From CAZXWN01 sp964644695 [NCBI: uncultured bacterium] (GTDB lineage Bacteria; UBP4; UBA4092), in NCBI GenBank assembly GCA_964644695.1, contig CAZXWN010000001.1, positions 774,390 to 838,389 of the forward strand: a stretch of 64,000 bases of DNA, read 5' to 3'. Under the pieces are notes generated by a model. The model was not told where the DNA came from, searched no databases, and saw only the letters and a list, made by a program, of their open reading frames with translations. Made by a program: the position numbers and the translations under genes. Every line of letters begins with the position of its first letter. The stretch's first letter is position 1. Of this stretch, positions 35,574 through 44,636 are shown one piece after another.

Positions 35574-36491
35574 ATGCCCACTACCATTACAGCAAGCTTT
35601 GTTATCTTTGTTTTTTTTATCATCCTGATTGTAATGATGATTGCCACGAACTCCATCAAGATTGTCAGAGATTATCAACGGTTGGTGGTCTTTCGACTTG
35701 GTAAATCCGTTGGGACAAAAGGTCCTGGTTTGGTTCTGCTGATTCCTTTTATTGATAAACCTATCTGGGTTGAACAGCGAGAAAGTTACATTGAAGTTCC
35801 TTCTCAGACATGTATCACAAAGGATAATGCTCCTATATCCATTGACTTCCTGATTTACACTAAAGTCGTTGATCCAGAGAGAACCGTCATCCAGGTTTCC
35901 AATTATATTGGTGCCGCTCAGGGTATCGCCATGACCACACTGCGTGCCGTCGTAGGTGATATTATGCTCGATGAAGTGTTGGCCAAGAGAGAACAAATCA
36001 ATCAGGTCCTCAGAACCAAATTGGATGAAGTAACCGAACGATGGGGTGTCAAGGTTACCACGGTTGAAATTCGTGAGATCCAACCGCCTAAAGATGTACA
36101 GGATGCCATGACCAAACAGATGTCTGCTGAACGCAGCCGTCGTGCCGTAGTCACAGAAGCAGATGGTAAAAAACAATCAGACATCACGGTTGCTGAAGGT
36201 GCAAAACAAGCCTCCATCCTTCGTGCAGAAGGTGAACGACAGGCCGCCATTTTAAAAGCAGAGGCCGACAGACAAGCCGCCATTCTCCGTGCGGAAGGTT
36301 ACTCTCTGGCTTTGGCAAAAATTGCGGAAGTGGCTCGTCAGCTGGACACCAATACCATGGGACTCCAGTATCTGGATACTCTCAAAAACATGGGGTTAAG
36401 TCCATCAACCAAGTTTATATTCCCTATGGAATTTACTCAGTTAATCAAGCCCTTTACTGACAAGCTAAATCAGGATACACCCAAAAACTAA
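35574..36491 (+). CDS. Slipin (stomatin/SPFH-domain membrane protein)
   Basis: This 305-residue protein has one N-terminal hydrophobic anchor (about 6-24) and an SPFH/band-7 domain (about 28-200, with YQRLVVFRLGK and GPGLVLLIPFID). A helical tail follows with near-repeats of the type AEGxRQAAILKAEADRQ (split), about 200-250, which oligomerises. It pairs with the NfeD protease encoded upstream; the genes are clearly one operon. AGGAG precedes the ATG. Confidence 0.92.
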   Translation: MPTTITASFVIFVFFIILIVMMIATNSIKIVRDYQRLVVFRLGKSVGTKGPGLVLLIPFIDKPIWVEQRESYIEVPSQTCITKDNAPISIDFLIYTKVVDPERTVIQVSNYIGAAQGIAMTTLRAVVGDIMLDEVLAKREQINQVLRTKLDEVTERWGVKVTTVEIREIQPPKDVQDAMTKQMSAERSRRAVVTEADGKKQSDITVAEGAKQASILRAEGERQAAILKAEADRQAAILRAEGYSLALAKIAEVARQLDTNTMGLQYLDTLKNMGLSPSTKFIFPMEFTQLIKPFTDKLNQDTPKN

Positions 36492-36506
36492 AGAAAACTA
36501 CATACT

Positions 36507-36550
36507 GAATATGCGGAAAGCTCAAAGGGAGTTTTCCGCATATTCTTATT
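36507..36550 (+). terminator. Terminator of the nfeD-slipin operon
   Basis: The GAATATGCGGAAA arm (36507-36519) pairs with 36533-36545, a perfect 13-bp stem with a 13-nt loop, followed by a T-rich tail. Confidence 0.85.
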
Positions 36551-36607
36551 TTTCCATCCATTGCTCATCAAACTTTAATTTGTTACTATTAGAATAATCA
36601 AACATTT

Positions 36608-37921
36608 ATGGACCAAATAGCCCAATATTTCCTTGAATTTGCCGTCATCATCGGCCTGGTTCTTTTAAACGCATTCTTTGTCGCCAGTGAATTTTCCATT
36701 GTGAAAGTTCGGCAAACCCGAGTCAGTTTGCTGGCCGACAAAGGCGATATTCGCGCGCGCTTTTCACTTCAAATCATCGCTCACATGAATGAGTATCTCT
36801 CGGCTTGCCAGGTGGGTATTACCATTGCATCCCTGGGGCTGGGCTGGCTGGGTGAAGAATATATATCGGGGATTATTCTACGATTGTTTAATTTAACGGG
36901 AATCACTCCCGTTTCCTCTGGGATTATTGCAGGCGTTCTCGGTTTTGGAACTATCACATTTGCCCATATCGTCGCCGGTGAAATGGCACCGAAAGCATTC
37001 TCTATCCAGTTTGCTGAAACGACTATGCTTTGGACCTCCATTCCTCTCAGGCTGTTCTATATCGTTTTTTATCCAGCCATCTGGACTCTCAATGCGGCTT
37101 CAAATCTTGTTTTGAAATTATTCCGCTTGCCTTCGCCCAGTACACATGAATTCTCCCACAGTCCTGAAGAATTAAAGATGATTGTCAAAGAATCTGGTGA
37201 CAGTGGAATGTTATCCGCTGACAGTGCTCAGTTGATGCAGAGAGTCCTCACTTTTACCACCCGGACAGTTAAAGACATCATGGTCCCCAGAACAAATGTT
37301 GTCGGGTTGGACATCCACGCTCGAGCGGATGAAATTATGGATATCGCCATTGAAAATGGATATTCCCGTATGCCCGTCTTTGACCAAACACTGGATAAAA
37401 TAATGGGCGTCGTCTATGTTAAAGATTTTCTGGCAGCCAGTGAGAACCGATCCTTAATACACATCTCAGATTTCATGCGGCCGGCTTTCTTTATCCCTGA
37501 AGGAATGAAGACTGGTCAATTATTAAAAGAGTTTCAAAAGCGAAAAATTCATATGGCCATAGTGGTAGATGAGTACGGGATGACTACGGGATTGGTCACT
37601 ATGGAAGACGTCATAGAAGAGATAGTTGGTGAAATACAGGACGAGTATGATACTGAGGAAGAACGTATTCAGAGGATGGCTGATGGGTCATTAGTCGTGG
37701 ATGGGACCATGAGTATCAATGACCTGACGCAGTATCACAACATTCATTTTCCTGAAAAGGGAGAATTTGAGTCCATCGGTGGATTTCTTCTTCATCGGCT
37801 GGGCCGAATCCCTACGGGAGGCGAGTCTGTTACCTTTATGGACCAGACTTTTATTGTTGCGGATGTAGAGCAGCATCGTATTAACAAAGTAAAAATTATA
37901 TTGAAACAAAAAAATCTCTGA
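36608..37921 (+). CDS. CorC/HlyC-like CNNM-CBS transporter-associated protein
   Basis: This 437-residue protein has an N-terminal CNNM (DUF21) domain with about four hydrophobic segments (10-175), beginning VLLNAFFVASEFSIVK. Two CBS domains follow (about 215-340, with DIMVPRTNVVGLD and MAIVVDEYGMTTG), then a C-terminal CorC_HlyC domain (about 355-435). Such proteins act in Mg2+/Co2+ efflux. Terminators separate it from the preceding operon, and 62 bp separate it from the double-SIS gene. Confidence 0.9.
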   Translation: MDQIAQYFLEFAVIIGLVLLNAFFVASEFSIVKVRQTRVSLLADKGDIRARFSLQIIAHMNEYLSACQVGITIASLGLGWLGEEYISGIILRLFNLTGITPVSSGIIAGVLGFGTITFAHIVAGEMAPKAFSIQFAETTMLWTSIPLRLFYIVFYPAIWTLNAASNLVLKLFRLPSPSTHEFSHSPEELKMIVKESGDSGMLSADSAQLMQRVLTFTTRTVKDIMVPRTNVVGLDIHARADEIMDIAIENGYSRMPVFDQTLDKIMGVVYVKDFLAASENRSLIHISDFMRPAFFIPEGMKTGQLLKEFQKRKIHMAIVVDEYGMTTGLVTMEDVIEEIVGEIQDEYDTEEERIQRMADGSLVVDGTMSINDLTQYHNIHFPEKGEFESIGGFLLHRLGRIPTGGESVTFMDQTFIVADVEQHRINKVKIILKQKNL

Positions 37922-37983
37922 TTTTATATATCATGCCTTATGATATTATCAAAACGTAAAACTTACCACGAAGAGGATGGGAT

Positions 37984-39720
37984 ATGGCTGCTTCAATTAC
38001 TGAAACTCCGAACGAATTAACTACTGCTATTGATCTTGCCAGTGCATTGGGTATCGTCCGTTTGTTACGGCAAACTGACAGTCAGATTTATAACGGATAT
38101 CTTGGTTTCCCGGGATTTAATGACCGTGAAGTTTTGGAAGCTATTGCAATGACAATCAAACAGACCCGGCAAATTTTTGCTTCTAAGGGTAAAAAGGTTC
38201 TGATTATATCCGGAGCGGGAACGAGTGGTCGTCTGGGTATGTTTGTGGCACGCGCATACAACAGAACGGTCAAACGCCATTATGGAAAAAACAACTCCAT
38301 CAAGTTCTTAATTGCGGGTGGAAACCGTGCATTGCTTGCTGCCCAGGAAATATCAGAAGATGACACACAGTTATCTATTGTGGATTTGGAACAAGCAATC
38401 GATGACTGCGATACCGTTGGATATATTGGTATCACCTGCGGATTTTCTGCACCGTATGTAGCCAGCCAATTGGAATGGTTGTTAGACCGTCTTACTCGGA
38501 AAGAAATCAAAGGGTACGCATGCCTGATGGGATTCAATCCCGTAGAAAGATCTCGTAACATCCCCATTGAAGGGTATGGAAAAACATTCCTTGATGTGGC
38601 CAAAATGGTAGAACAATCCCCTTATGGGATTATCCTGAATCCTATTGTCGGACCAGAACCTGTTACAGGATCCACACGAATGAAATCCGGTACATCAACC
38701 AAACTTCTACTGGATATGGTGCTGGAATTATCGATTCGAAAAGCAGTGAAAGACCCGATTGAACAAATACGTCATTTCCTCGCTCTCTATGAACAAGCCA
38801 GAATGGGTGTATATCAACAGTCAGAAGAATTGGCAACGCTTATTGAGCAATGCTCTAAAACCATTTCGGCAAAAGGTCGGCTTTATTATATCGGGAAAGC
38901 CCCTTATGGAATACTTGGCTTAATTGATGCCTCAGAATGTCCGCCTACTTTCGGAGCTGGGTTTGAAGATATCCGCGGCTTTATTGAAAATGGCTGGGAA
39001 TCCATGCTTGGTCGTGGCGGTGATATGAGTCAGGAAGGTAGTTTATACCGGATTGGTATTAATGAATTTGTTCACGAAAAACTCCCGCATTTAACAAATA
39101 AAGATACGATTATTTTCCTTTCCGAAGGAACACCTGCGACCGCTTTAAAAGCAACTACTAAAATTGGCATCAAAAACCACTGGAGCTGGGAAAAGATTCT
39201 CCGTGAATCCCAGAAAAAGGGAGCTTATACCGCGGCAGTCCTTCTCCAAAAAACTAAACCAGCCGCAGTCAAAAATAACGGGATAAATCAAATCATTACC
39301 CCCGTGGTACCCTCCACACCCTGTTTCCGTGAAATTGCCATGAAACTCATCCTGAATGCTATTACGACAGGTGCTCATATCCGGGTTGGGAAGGTTTATC
39401 GTAACCGCATGGTAGATTTAAAAATATCCAATAACAAGCTGTTCTTCCGTACCCAGCATATTATCTGTTCCATCATGAAGGTAGATGAAGAAACCGCGCT
39501 GGAAGCCATGTTCCGTTCTATTTATGAAACAGATACGGTGCCAGATTCAATTCGACATAAAAACATCTCTGAGCACATCCAGAATGCCACAGGAAAAGAT
39601 AAAGTCGTCCCCAAAGCTCTTTTATTGGCAACAGGCAAATTTACTTATAAACAGGCGCATGATGCCATAAATCGACAGCCCGTTGTCAGACAGGTAATTC
39701 AGGAAGTCTTAGCAAAGTAA
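37984..39720 (+). CDS. Double-SIS protein resembling glucokinase regulatory protein (GCKR) and MurQ
   Basis: This 578-residue protein has two sugar-isomerase (SIS) domains. SIS-1 (about 65-260) has IISGAGTSGRLG and a MurQ-like GPEPVTGSTRMKSGTSTK loop. SIS-2 (about 290-500) has DASECPPTFGAGF, the catalytic-Glu motif of MurQ, with Glu318. A C-terminal helical lid (about 500-578) starts near KISNNKLFFR. Order, length and lid match animal GCKR, which binds fructose phosphates and inhibits glucokinase, while MurQ is a single-SIS MurNAc-6-phosphate etherase. The bacterial function could be etherase, phosphosugar sensor or both. It is monocistronic with a strong terminator; no sugar kinase lies beside it. 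Confidence 0.85.
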   Translation: MAASITETPNELTTAIDLASALGIVRLLRQTDSQIYNGYLGFPGFNDREVLEAIAMTIKQTRQIFASKGKKVLIISGAGTSGRLGMFVARAYNRTVKRHYGKNNSIKFLIAGGNRALLAAQEISEDDTQLSIVDLEQAIDDCDTVGYIGITCGFSAPYVASQLEWLLDRLTRKEIKGYACLMGFNPVERSRNIPIEGYGKTFLDVAKMVEQSPYGIILNPIVGPEPVTGSTRMKSGTSTKLLLDMVLELSIRKAVKDPIEQIRHFLALYEQARMGVYQQSEELATLIEQCSKTISAKGRLYYIGKAPYGILGLIDASECPPTFGAGFEDIRGFIENGWESMLGRGGDMSQEGSLYRIGINEFVHEKLPHLTNKDTIIFLSEGTPATALKATTKIGIKNHWSWEKILRESQKKGAYTAAVLLQKTKPAAVKNNGINQIITPVVPSTPCFREIAMKLILNAITTGAHIRVGKVYRNRMVDLKISNNKLFFRTQHIICSIMKVDEETALEAMFRSIYETDTVPDSIRHKNISEHIQNATGKDKVVPKALLLATGKFTYKQAHDAINRQPVVRQVIQEVLAK

Positions 39721-39729
39721 TCCCTAAAA

Positions 39730-39760
39730 AAAGAGAGGACCTTGAACGGGTCCTCTCTTT
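39730..39760. terminator. Bidirectional terminator between double-SIS gene and fabD
   Basis: The AAAGAGAGGACC arm (39730-39741) pairs with 39749-39760, a perfect 12-bp stem with a 7-nt loop, A run before and T run after. It serves both convergent units. Confidence 0.93.
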
Positions 39761-39775
39761 TTTTTATGCCAGTCA

Positions 39776-40693
39776 TTACATCTGATTAATAGCGTTTATA
39801 TCAACTGTATTTATAATCGTCGCTTCCGGCAGAGTCTTTTTAACTAACCCTGACAAGACAACTCCCGACCCTGTTTCAACATACTCTTTAACACCCTGCT
39901 GCCACAAATAATTCAAGGATTCTTCCCAGCGAACAGAGGATACCATTTGTGACATTACCGCAGTTTTCAACTCCACACCATTACATGAGCCAGAAGCAGT
40001 CGTATTCGATACCACAGGGATAGACGTATTTTTGAATTCCGTTTGCTCCAAGACTTTTTTGAATTCCTCATTAGCGGATTGGATTAAGGGAGAATGAAAT
40101 GCACCGCTAACCGCCAGAGGAATAGCTTTTTTCTTCATTTCCTTTAATTTAGAAACTGCGGCCTGGACAGCCTCTTTTTCCCCCGATATGACAATCTGCC
40201 CCGGGCAATTATAGTTAGCAACAACAAGAACCCTCTTCGTTTCATAGGAAACGGCTTCGCAGAGGGAACGAACTTCTTCTGCAGGTAATCCGAGCACGGC
40301 AGCCATAGCACCGGGAACACTTTCACCCACATCATACATTAACTGGCCTCGTTTACACACCAGTTTCAACCCAGTCGCAAAATCAAACGCTCCCGAAGCA
40401 GCCAGAGCTGAATATTCACCCAGGGAATGTCCGGCAACAAAATCTGGAGTAATCCCTTTTTCCTTCAAAATAGAATAAGCAACATAGCTAACGGTATACA
40501 ATGCAGGTTGAGAATACCGAGTTTCTTTCAACTTTTCATCTGGCCCGTGAAAACATAAATCACTGAGGGAATATCCGCAGATATCATCAGCAATTTGAAA
40601 CATTTCTTTGGCGATGGGACTCGCTTCATAATAAGATTGCCCCAGGCCAATAGATTGAGATCCCTGGCCGGGGAATAAGAAGACTCTCATCAT
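39776..40693 (-). CDS. fabD: Malonyl-CoA:ACP transacylase FabD
   Basis: This 305-residue protein has the N-terminal FPGQGSQ, the nucleophile in AGHSLGEYSA (Ser90), the conserved Arg region CKRGQLM and His in SGAFHSPLI. It loads malonyl onto ACP for fatty-acid synthesis. A GGAGGTG ribosome-binding site is 6 bp upstream. It is the last gene of the yceD-rpmF-plsX-fabH-fabD operon; fabG and acpP, which often follow, are not here. Confidence 0.95.
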   Translation of the reverse strand: MMRVFLFPGQGSQSIGLGQSYYEASPIAKEMFQIADDICGYSLSDLCFHGPDEKLKETRYSQPALYTVSYVAYSILKEKGITPDFVAGHSLGEYSALAASGAFDFATGLKLVCKRGQLMYDVGESVPGAMAAVLGLPAEEVRSLCEAVSYETKRVLVVANYNCPGQIVISGEKEAVQAAVSKLKEMKKKAIPLAVSGAFHSPLIQSANEEFKKVLEQTEFKNTSIPVVSNTTASGSCNGVELKTAVMSQMVSSVRWEESLNYLWQQGVKEYVETGSGVVLSGLVKKTLPEATIINTVDINAINQM

Positions 40694-40726
40694 CTTGCAC
40701 CTCCAAGATAAGTAGATATGAAGGGA

Positions 40727-41740
40727 TTACCACTTAATAACGCAGGATCCCCATGTCAGTCCGCCACCAAAAGCCACAAGGACAATATTGTCCCCTTCTT
40801 TGATCCGACCCTGCCGAACCGCTTCGTCTAGGGCGATAGGAATGGAAGCGGCTGAAGTGTTCCCGTATTTCTCAATATTCACCATGACTTTTTCCATGGG
40901 GATATTAAACTTTTCAGCAGAGGCTTTGATTATACGGATATTGGCCTGATGAGGAATCAATAATGCCAGATTATCTGGATGAATATCACAGGACTGCAAT
41001 GCATGTTCCAGAGACTCACCCATAACGCGAATGGCAAATTTATAAACCTCTTTACCATCCATTTGTACACAATTCAACTTTTGTTCAATTGCGAGGGCTG
41101 TAATGGGGTTTCGTGAACCACCTGCGGGTATCCGAATCAGGTCAGCGGCACGGCCATCACTGGCCAGATAATCATATAGAATACCCCGTCCAGGGTTACC
41201 ATTTCCAAGAACCACAGCACCGGCACCGTCACCAAACAGAACACAGGTATTTCGATCTGACCAATCCAGCATCCGAGTCAATACTTCTGAGCCGATGACA
41301 AGAGCATATCGATAACCATGTCCCAGCATTAAATTTTTAGAAACACTGAGAGCATAAACAAAACCCGTACATGCAGCAGAAAGATCAAAAGCGGCCGCGT
41401 TATTAGCACCCAACTTTTGTTGAACGAAACAAGCAGTTGAAGGTGTTAAATGGTCGGGGGTAAAGGTAGCAACGACTATTAAATCTATTTCCTCAGACTG
41501 AATTCCTGCGGCTTGAATAGCTTGTTCGGCAGCTTTAACCGCCAAATCGGATGTAGCTTCATCTGCCGCCGCAATCCGGCGTTCTTTAATGCCAGTACGC
41601 GATGAAATCCACTCATCTGTGGTGTCTACTATTTTTTCAAGGTCAGTATTCGTGAGGACTTTTTCCGGAAGGTAAGAACCCGTTCCGATTATAGTAATCC
41701 CGCCATTGCGGGAGAATTGTAGAGGCTGGAGTTTAGTCAT
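40727..41740 (-). CDS. fabH: Beta-ketoacyl-ACP synthase III FabH
   Basis: This 337-residue protein has catalytic Cys124 in DLSAACTGFVYA, His in IPHQANIRI and Asn in KYGNTSAAS, and ends GGLTWGSCVIKW. It condenses acetyl-CoA with malonyl-ACP to start fatty-acid chains. It is separated from plsX by 78 bp that hold a perfect 13-bp hairpin, so its expression may be set separately from plsX. Confidence 0.95.
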   Translation of the reverse strand: MTKLQPLQFSRNGGITIIGTGSYLPEKVLTNTDLEKIVDTTDEWISSRTGIKERRIAAADEATSDLAVKAAEQAIQAAGIQSEEIDLIVVATFTPDHLTPSTACFVQQKLGANNAAAFDLSAACTGFVYALSVSKNLMLGHGYRYALVIGSEVLTRMLDWSDRNTCVLFGDGAGAVVLGNGNPGRGILYDYLASDGRAADLIRIPAGGSRNPITALAIEQKLNCVQMDGKEVYKFAIRVMGESLEHALQSCDIHPDNLALLIPHQANIRIIKASAEKFNIPMEKVMVNIEKYGNTSAASIPIALDEAVRQGRIKEGDNIVLVAFGGGLTWGSCVIKW

Positions 41741-41777
41741 ACCGTCTTTCTCAACAGGTTTTGCGGTATAAAAGCAA

Positions 41778-41811
41778 CGGGATAATTATCGTTTGTAAGA
41801 TAATTATCCCG
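41778..41811 (-). promoter_or_regulatory. Hairpin between plsX and fabH
   Basis: CGGGATAATTATC (41778-41790) pairs perfectly with 41799-41811 around an 8-nt loop. On the minus strand only a short, broken T stretch follows, so it may be a leaky terminator or an RNA processing/stability site inside the operon. Confidence 0.6.
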
Positions 41812-41818
41812 CGTCTTT

Positions 41819-42829
41819 TTAAGATTCCATTACCGGTTTTATCTCATCGGCAATGTGTTGATTTACATTTTGAATGACCGCCTGAGAAGCTAAGCGAATT
41901 GCATTAGCAATAGCTTTTCCATTAGAGCGGCCGTGACAAATAATGATCGTGCCATTAATTCCCATCAAGGGAGCACCACCATATTCAGCGTAGTCTACTT
42001 TCTTTTTGAACCGGCTAAAAGCATCCATCATAGGCCGTGCGGACTCCGCATTAGCCATGACTAAGGGTGCCATTTCAGCCTTCAAGGAGTTCATGATCAT
42101 TTCGGCAAATCCTTCACCAAATTTCAGCAGGATATTACCTACAAATCCATCACAAACCACGACATCCACTTTACCACGCGGAATGTCTTTGCCTTCGACA
42201 TTACCAATGAAGTTAATATCTGCGGCTTCCAGTAATTCATACGTCTTACTGGTCAGGTCATTGCCCTTCTCTTTTTCTTCACCAATACTGAGAAGGCCGA
42301 CAGTAGGATTTTCCTGTCCCATGACCCGTTCCGAAAAAACTTTACCCATAATGGCAAAGTGGAGCAAATGTTGGGGGCGGCAATCTACATTGGCACCGAT
42401 ATCCACAACAATGCAAGGTTTTTGTTCGAGAGTAGGCATTGATCCAGAGATAGCAGGGCGACTGATACCGGGTAACCGTCCTAATGTAAAAAGACTGGCA
42501 CCCATAACAGCACCAGTATTACCTGCCGAGACCAATGCGTCTGCTTCACCCCGTTTGACCAAATCCATGGCCACGAGAATGGAACAGTTCTTTTTCTGTT
42601 TTAGAGCTTGTGCGGGTGATTCATCCATTCCAATCACTTCATCCGCATGGACAATAGAGATCTTAGGATGACTCGAAACACCCGCCTTCAGCATTTCTTC
42701 ACGAATGACAGATTCTCTGCCAACCAGAATTATCGAATCAATTTCAGGTTTATCGGCCGCAATCAAGGCACCGGCGATTTCAGCGCTCGGAGCCTGATCC
42801 GTACCCATTGCGTCTAAAGCAATTCTCAT
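41819..42829 (-). CDS. plsX: Phosphate acyltransferase PlsX
   Basis: This 336-residue protein begins MRIALDAMGTDQAPSAEI, the standard PlsX start. The SAGNTGAVM, DIGANVDCRP and VVCDGFVGNILLK segments are conserved. It makes acyl-phosphate from acyl-ACP for phospholipid synthesis. GGGGAAATC serves as ribosome-binding site. It sits downstream of rpmF with a 34-bp gap. Confidence 0.95.
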   Translation of the reverse strand: MRIALDAMGTDQAPSAEIAGALIAADKPEIDSIILVGRESVIREEMLKAGVSSHPKISIVHADEVIGMDESPAQALKQKKNCSILVAMDLVKRGEADALVSAGNTGAVMGASLFTLGRLPGISRPAISGSMPTLEQKPCIVVDIGANVDCRPQHLLHFAIMGKVFSERVMGQENPTVGLLSIGEEKEKGNDLTSKTYELLEAADINFIGNVEGKDIPRGKVDVVVCDGFVGNILLKFGEGFAEMIMNSLKAEMAPLVMANAESARPMMDAFSRFKKKVDYAEYGGAPLMGINGTIIICHGRSNGKAIANAIRLASQAVIQNVNQHIADEIKPVMES

Positions 42830-42863
42830 GTTTGATTTCCCCGGACTAATTCAGGGAACCAGA

Positions 42864-43040
42864 TTAGTCGAGGTCCACAACCTGAACAGATTTGTAAAAC
42901 CCACAAGAATTACATGCCCGATGCGGCATCTTGGCTGTTCCACAACGAGGGCAAGTGGATAATGCTACATTTTTAATCTTATCTTGGGCCTTACGACTGC
43001 GTTTTTTGGACTTAAATACTCTTCTTTTAGGAACTGGCAT
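42864..43040 (-). CDS. rpmF: 50S ribosomal protein L32
   Basis: This is a 58-residue protein in the expected yceD-rpmF-plsX slot. It begins MPVPKRRVFKSKKRSRKA and has the zinc-ribbon form of L32 with C30-x2-C33 and C43-x2-C46 (CPRCGT, ACNSCG). It is a component of the large ribosomal subunit. A GGAGG lies upstream of the ATG. The C+ (zinc-binding) form is complete, so no obvious zinc-independent paralogue is implied. Confidence 0.95.
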   Translation of the reverse strand: MPVPKRRVFKSKKRSRKAQDKIKNVALSTCPRCGTAKMPHRACNSCGFYKSVQVVDLD

Positions 43041-43064
43041 TTGTTTCTACCTCCAGAATAAGCG

Positions 43065-43586
43065 CTAATTCAATTTAATGTTTTTCAATTGATCAAAAGG
43101 ATGAGGTTCTTCCTCATCCCGGCATTGGCACTGCATAACATTTCTGTTACTACCGCATTGTGGACATAAACCACGACAGGACTCACTACAGAGAGGCTGC
43201 ATCGGGATACTCAGCACTAAACACTCGGCTATTTGCTGATCCAAGTCCAAATCAGCACCCCGATAATACACAACATCCAACTCTTCTTCAGCCAGTTCCT
43301 TTTCGTCACTTGAATAGTTGACCTGGGGATCTGGCTCATAGTTACAAAGATAATCACCATCCAGCACTGTTTCTACAGGCTCAAGACAACGGCTACAGGA
43401 TAACATCGCCTTGCACTGAATATGCCCCGTAACAGTAATACGGTCATCATGCCGAAATATTTCGATTTTAACCGAAATAGGTGTTGTCAAAGAAGGGATA
43501 TCTCGATTGCTTGCGAAGGTATCCGCAGGCAACTGAAATTCCTTTACTGTCTGACCATCTTGAAGGGTCGTTAAATTCAATTTCAT
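43065..43586 (-). CDS. yceD: YceD/DUF177 family protein
   Basis: This 173-residue protein uses the ATG at 43586; an upstream in-frame TTG (43598) is possible but lacks support. The typical YceD core has CSRCLEPVETVLDGDY and CLVLSIPMQPLCSESC, a C-terminal Cys pair (GLCPQCG) and a KNIKLN end. YceD is linked to 23S rRNA maturation or accumulation and is usually encoded just before rpmF, as here. It is the first gene of the fatty-acid operon. Confidence 0.88.
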   Translation of the reverse strand: MKLNLTTLQDGQTVKEFQLPADTFASNRDIPSLTTPISVKIEIFRHDDRITVTGHIQCKAMLSCSRCLEPVETVLDGDYLCNYEPDPQVNYSSDEKELAEEELDVVYYRGADLDLDQQIAECLVLSIPMQPLCSESCRGLCPQCGSNRNVMQCQCRDEEEPHPFDQLKNIKLN

Positions 43587-43663
43587 ATTATTCACCAACC
43601 GGCTTGTTTTATCAATTCACCAACTGGCCAACCCCTTCGGATTAGTTTACATACAGAATTAAA

Positions 43664-43692
43664 ATTATAAATTCCCACGGCTATCCTGTCAA
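43664..43692 (-). promoter_or_regulatory. Full-consensus sigma-70 promoter of the yceD-rpmF-plsX-fabH-fabD operon
   Basis: On the minus strand TTGACA (43692-43687), exactly 17 bp, then TATAAT (43669-43664). The predicted start near 43657 gives a leader of about 70 nt to the yceD ATG. Confidence 0.88.
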
Positions 43693-43798
43693 GTTAAGGG
43701 GACTCGCTTTGGAGAATCCAACAAGCATTTACGACTAAAGAATAACTCGAGTTGTAAATATCTATCTTAAATTATATCAAATATTTATAATTTTATTA

Positions 43799-44545
43799 TC
43801 AAGCCATTACACCCAATTTTCGCTGGAGGAGTTGTTGCGTCATATTCAACATCTGTCGGGTGCCATTTTCATGCGGCGAAATATCCAGGGCCTTTTTAAA
43901 ACTTACCATTGCATTTCCATAATCACGGAGACCTAAATAGGATTCGCCCATTCCTGAATAGGCTCCAAAATGGTCTGGATTCAGATTCACGGCAGAACGG
44001 CAATCCGCAATAGCCTTTACATAATCGCCTTTCAGGTAAAACAAAATAGCTCTTTGGTTATAGGCCTCTGCAAAGCCCGGGTCTTCATGAATGATGAGCG
44101 TCAGACGATTGATAGCTTGGTCAAGTTTGCCTTTTTGAATCAATTTTTGGGCATCATATAATCCCTGGCGAGCCAAGGGACCGGCTTCATTAAACCATAA
44201 ATCACATAAAAGGGAAGAGGCCATCGCCCTTTCCTGACTATCCTCAGAACGAAGACTATCATACAAATACTGGTCGTATTCTTTTTTATTATTACGGGTC
44301 AATAGATAGGCTGACATTAATCGAACTTCATAATCATTCGAATTGGCCAATTTTGTCAGGAGGTTGGCATGTATGGGTTCAAACTGATCATTCAGGTTAT
44401 CCAGGGAATTACGGTTCCGCCAATCCACTTGATGGAGTTTATCGACCAGTACATCCGCCTCTTTTACACCAGAGACACCATGATAAAGATGGACCAGACT
44501 GAATATTATTAAGATAACCAGAAATACTGGTAACCATTTTCTCAT
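43799..44545 (-). CDS. Membrane-anchored TPR protein
   Basis: This 248-residue protein has an N-terminal transmembrane anchor (about 5-22). A helical region with HEAT-like character follows (about 55-125, LANSNDYEVRLMSAYLL), then two to three TPR units (about 145-235, for example GFAEAYNQRAILFYLKGDYVKAI split over helices). It is probably an extracytoplasmic scaffold or assembly protein. AAGGG precedes the ATG. No functional neighbour is obvious; it is divergent from the phosphodiesterase gene. Confidence 0.8.
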   Translation of the reverse strand: MRKWLPVFLVILIIFSLVHLYHGVSGVKEADVLVDKLHQVDWRNRNSLDNLNDQFEPIHANLLTKLANSNDYEVRLMSAYLLTRNNKKEYDQYLYDSLRSEDSQERAMASSLLCDLWFNEAGPLARQGLYDAQKLIQKGKLDQAINRLTLIIHEDPGFAEAYNQRAILFYLKGDYVKAIADCRSAVNLNPDHFGAYSGMGESYLGLRDYGNAMVSFKKALDISPHENGTRQMLNMTQQLLQRKLGVMA

Positions 44546-44636
44546 AATATTTATCCCTTATATCCTTATAATAATAAGACGGCTACATAACTGCAATTGT
44601 TTCCTGTTATGTTCAAATTATTTGTCAGAGGATATC

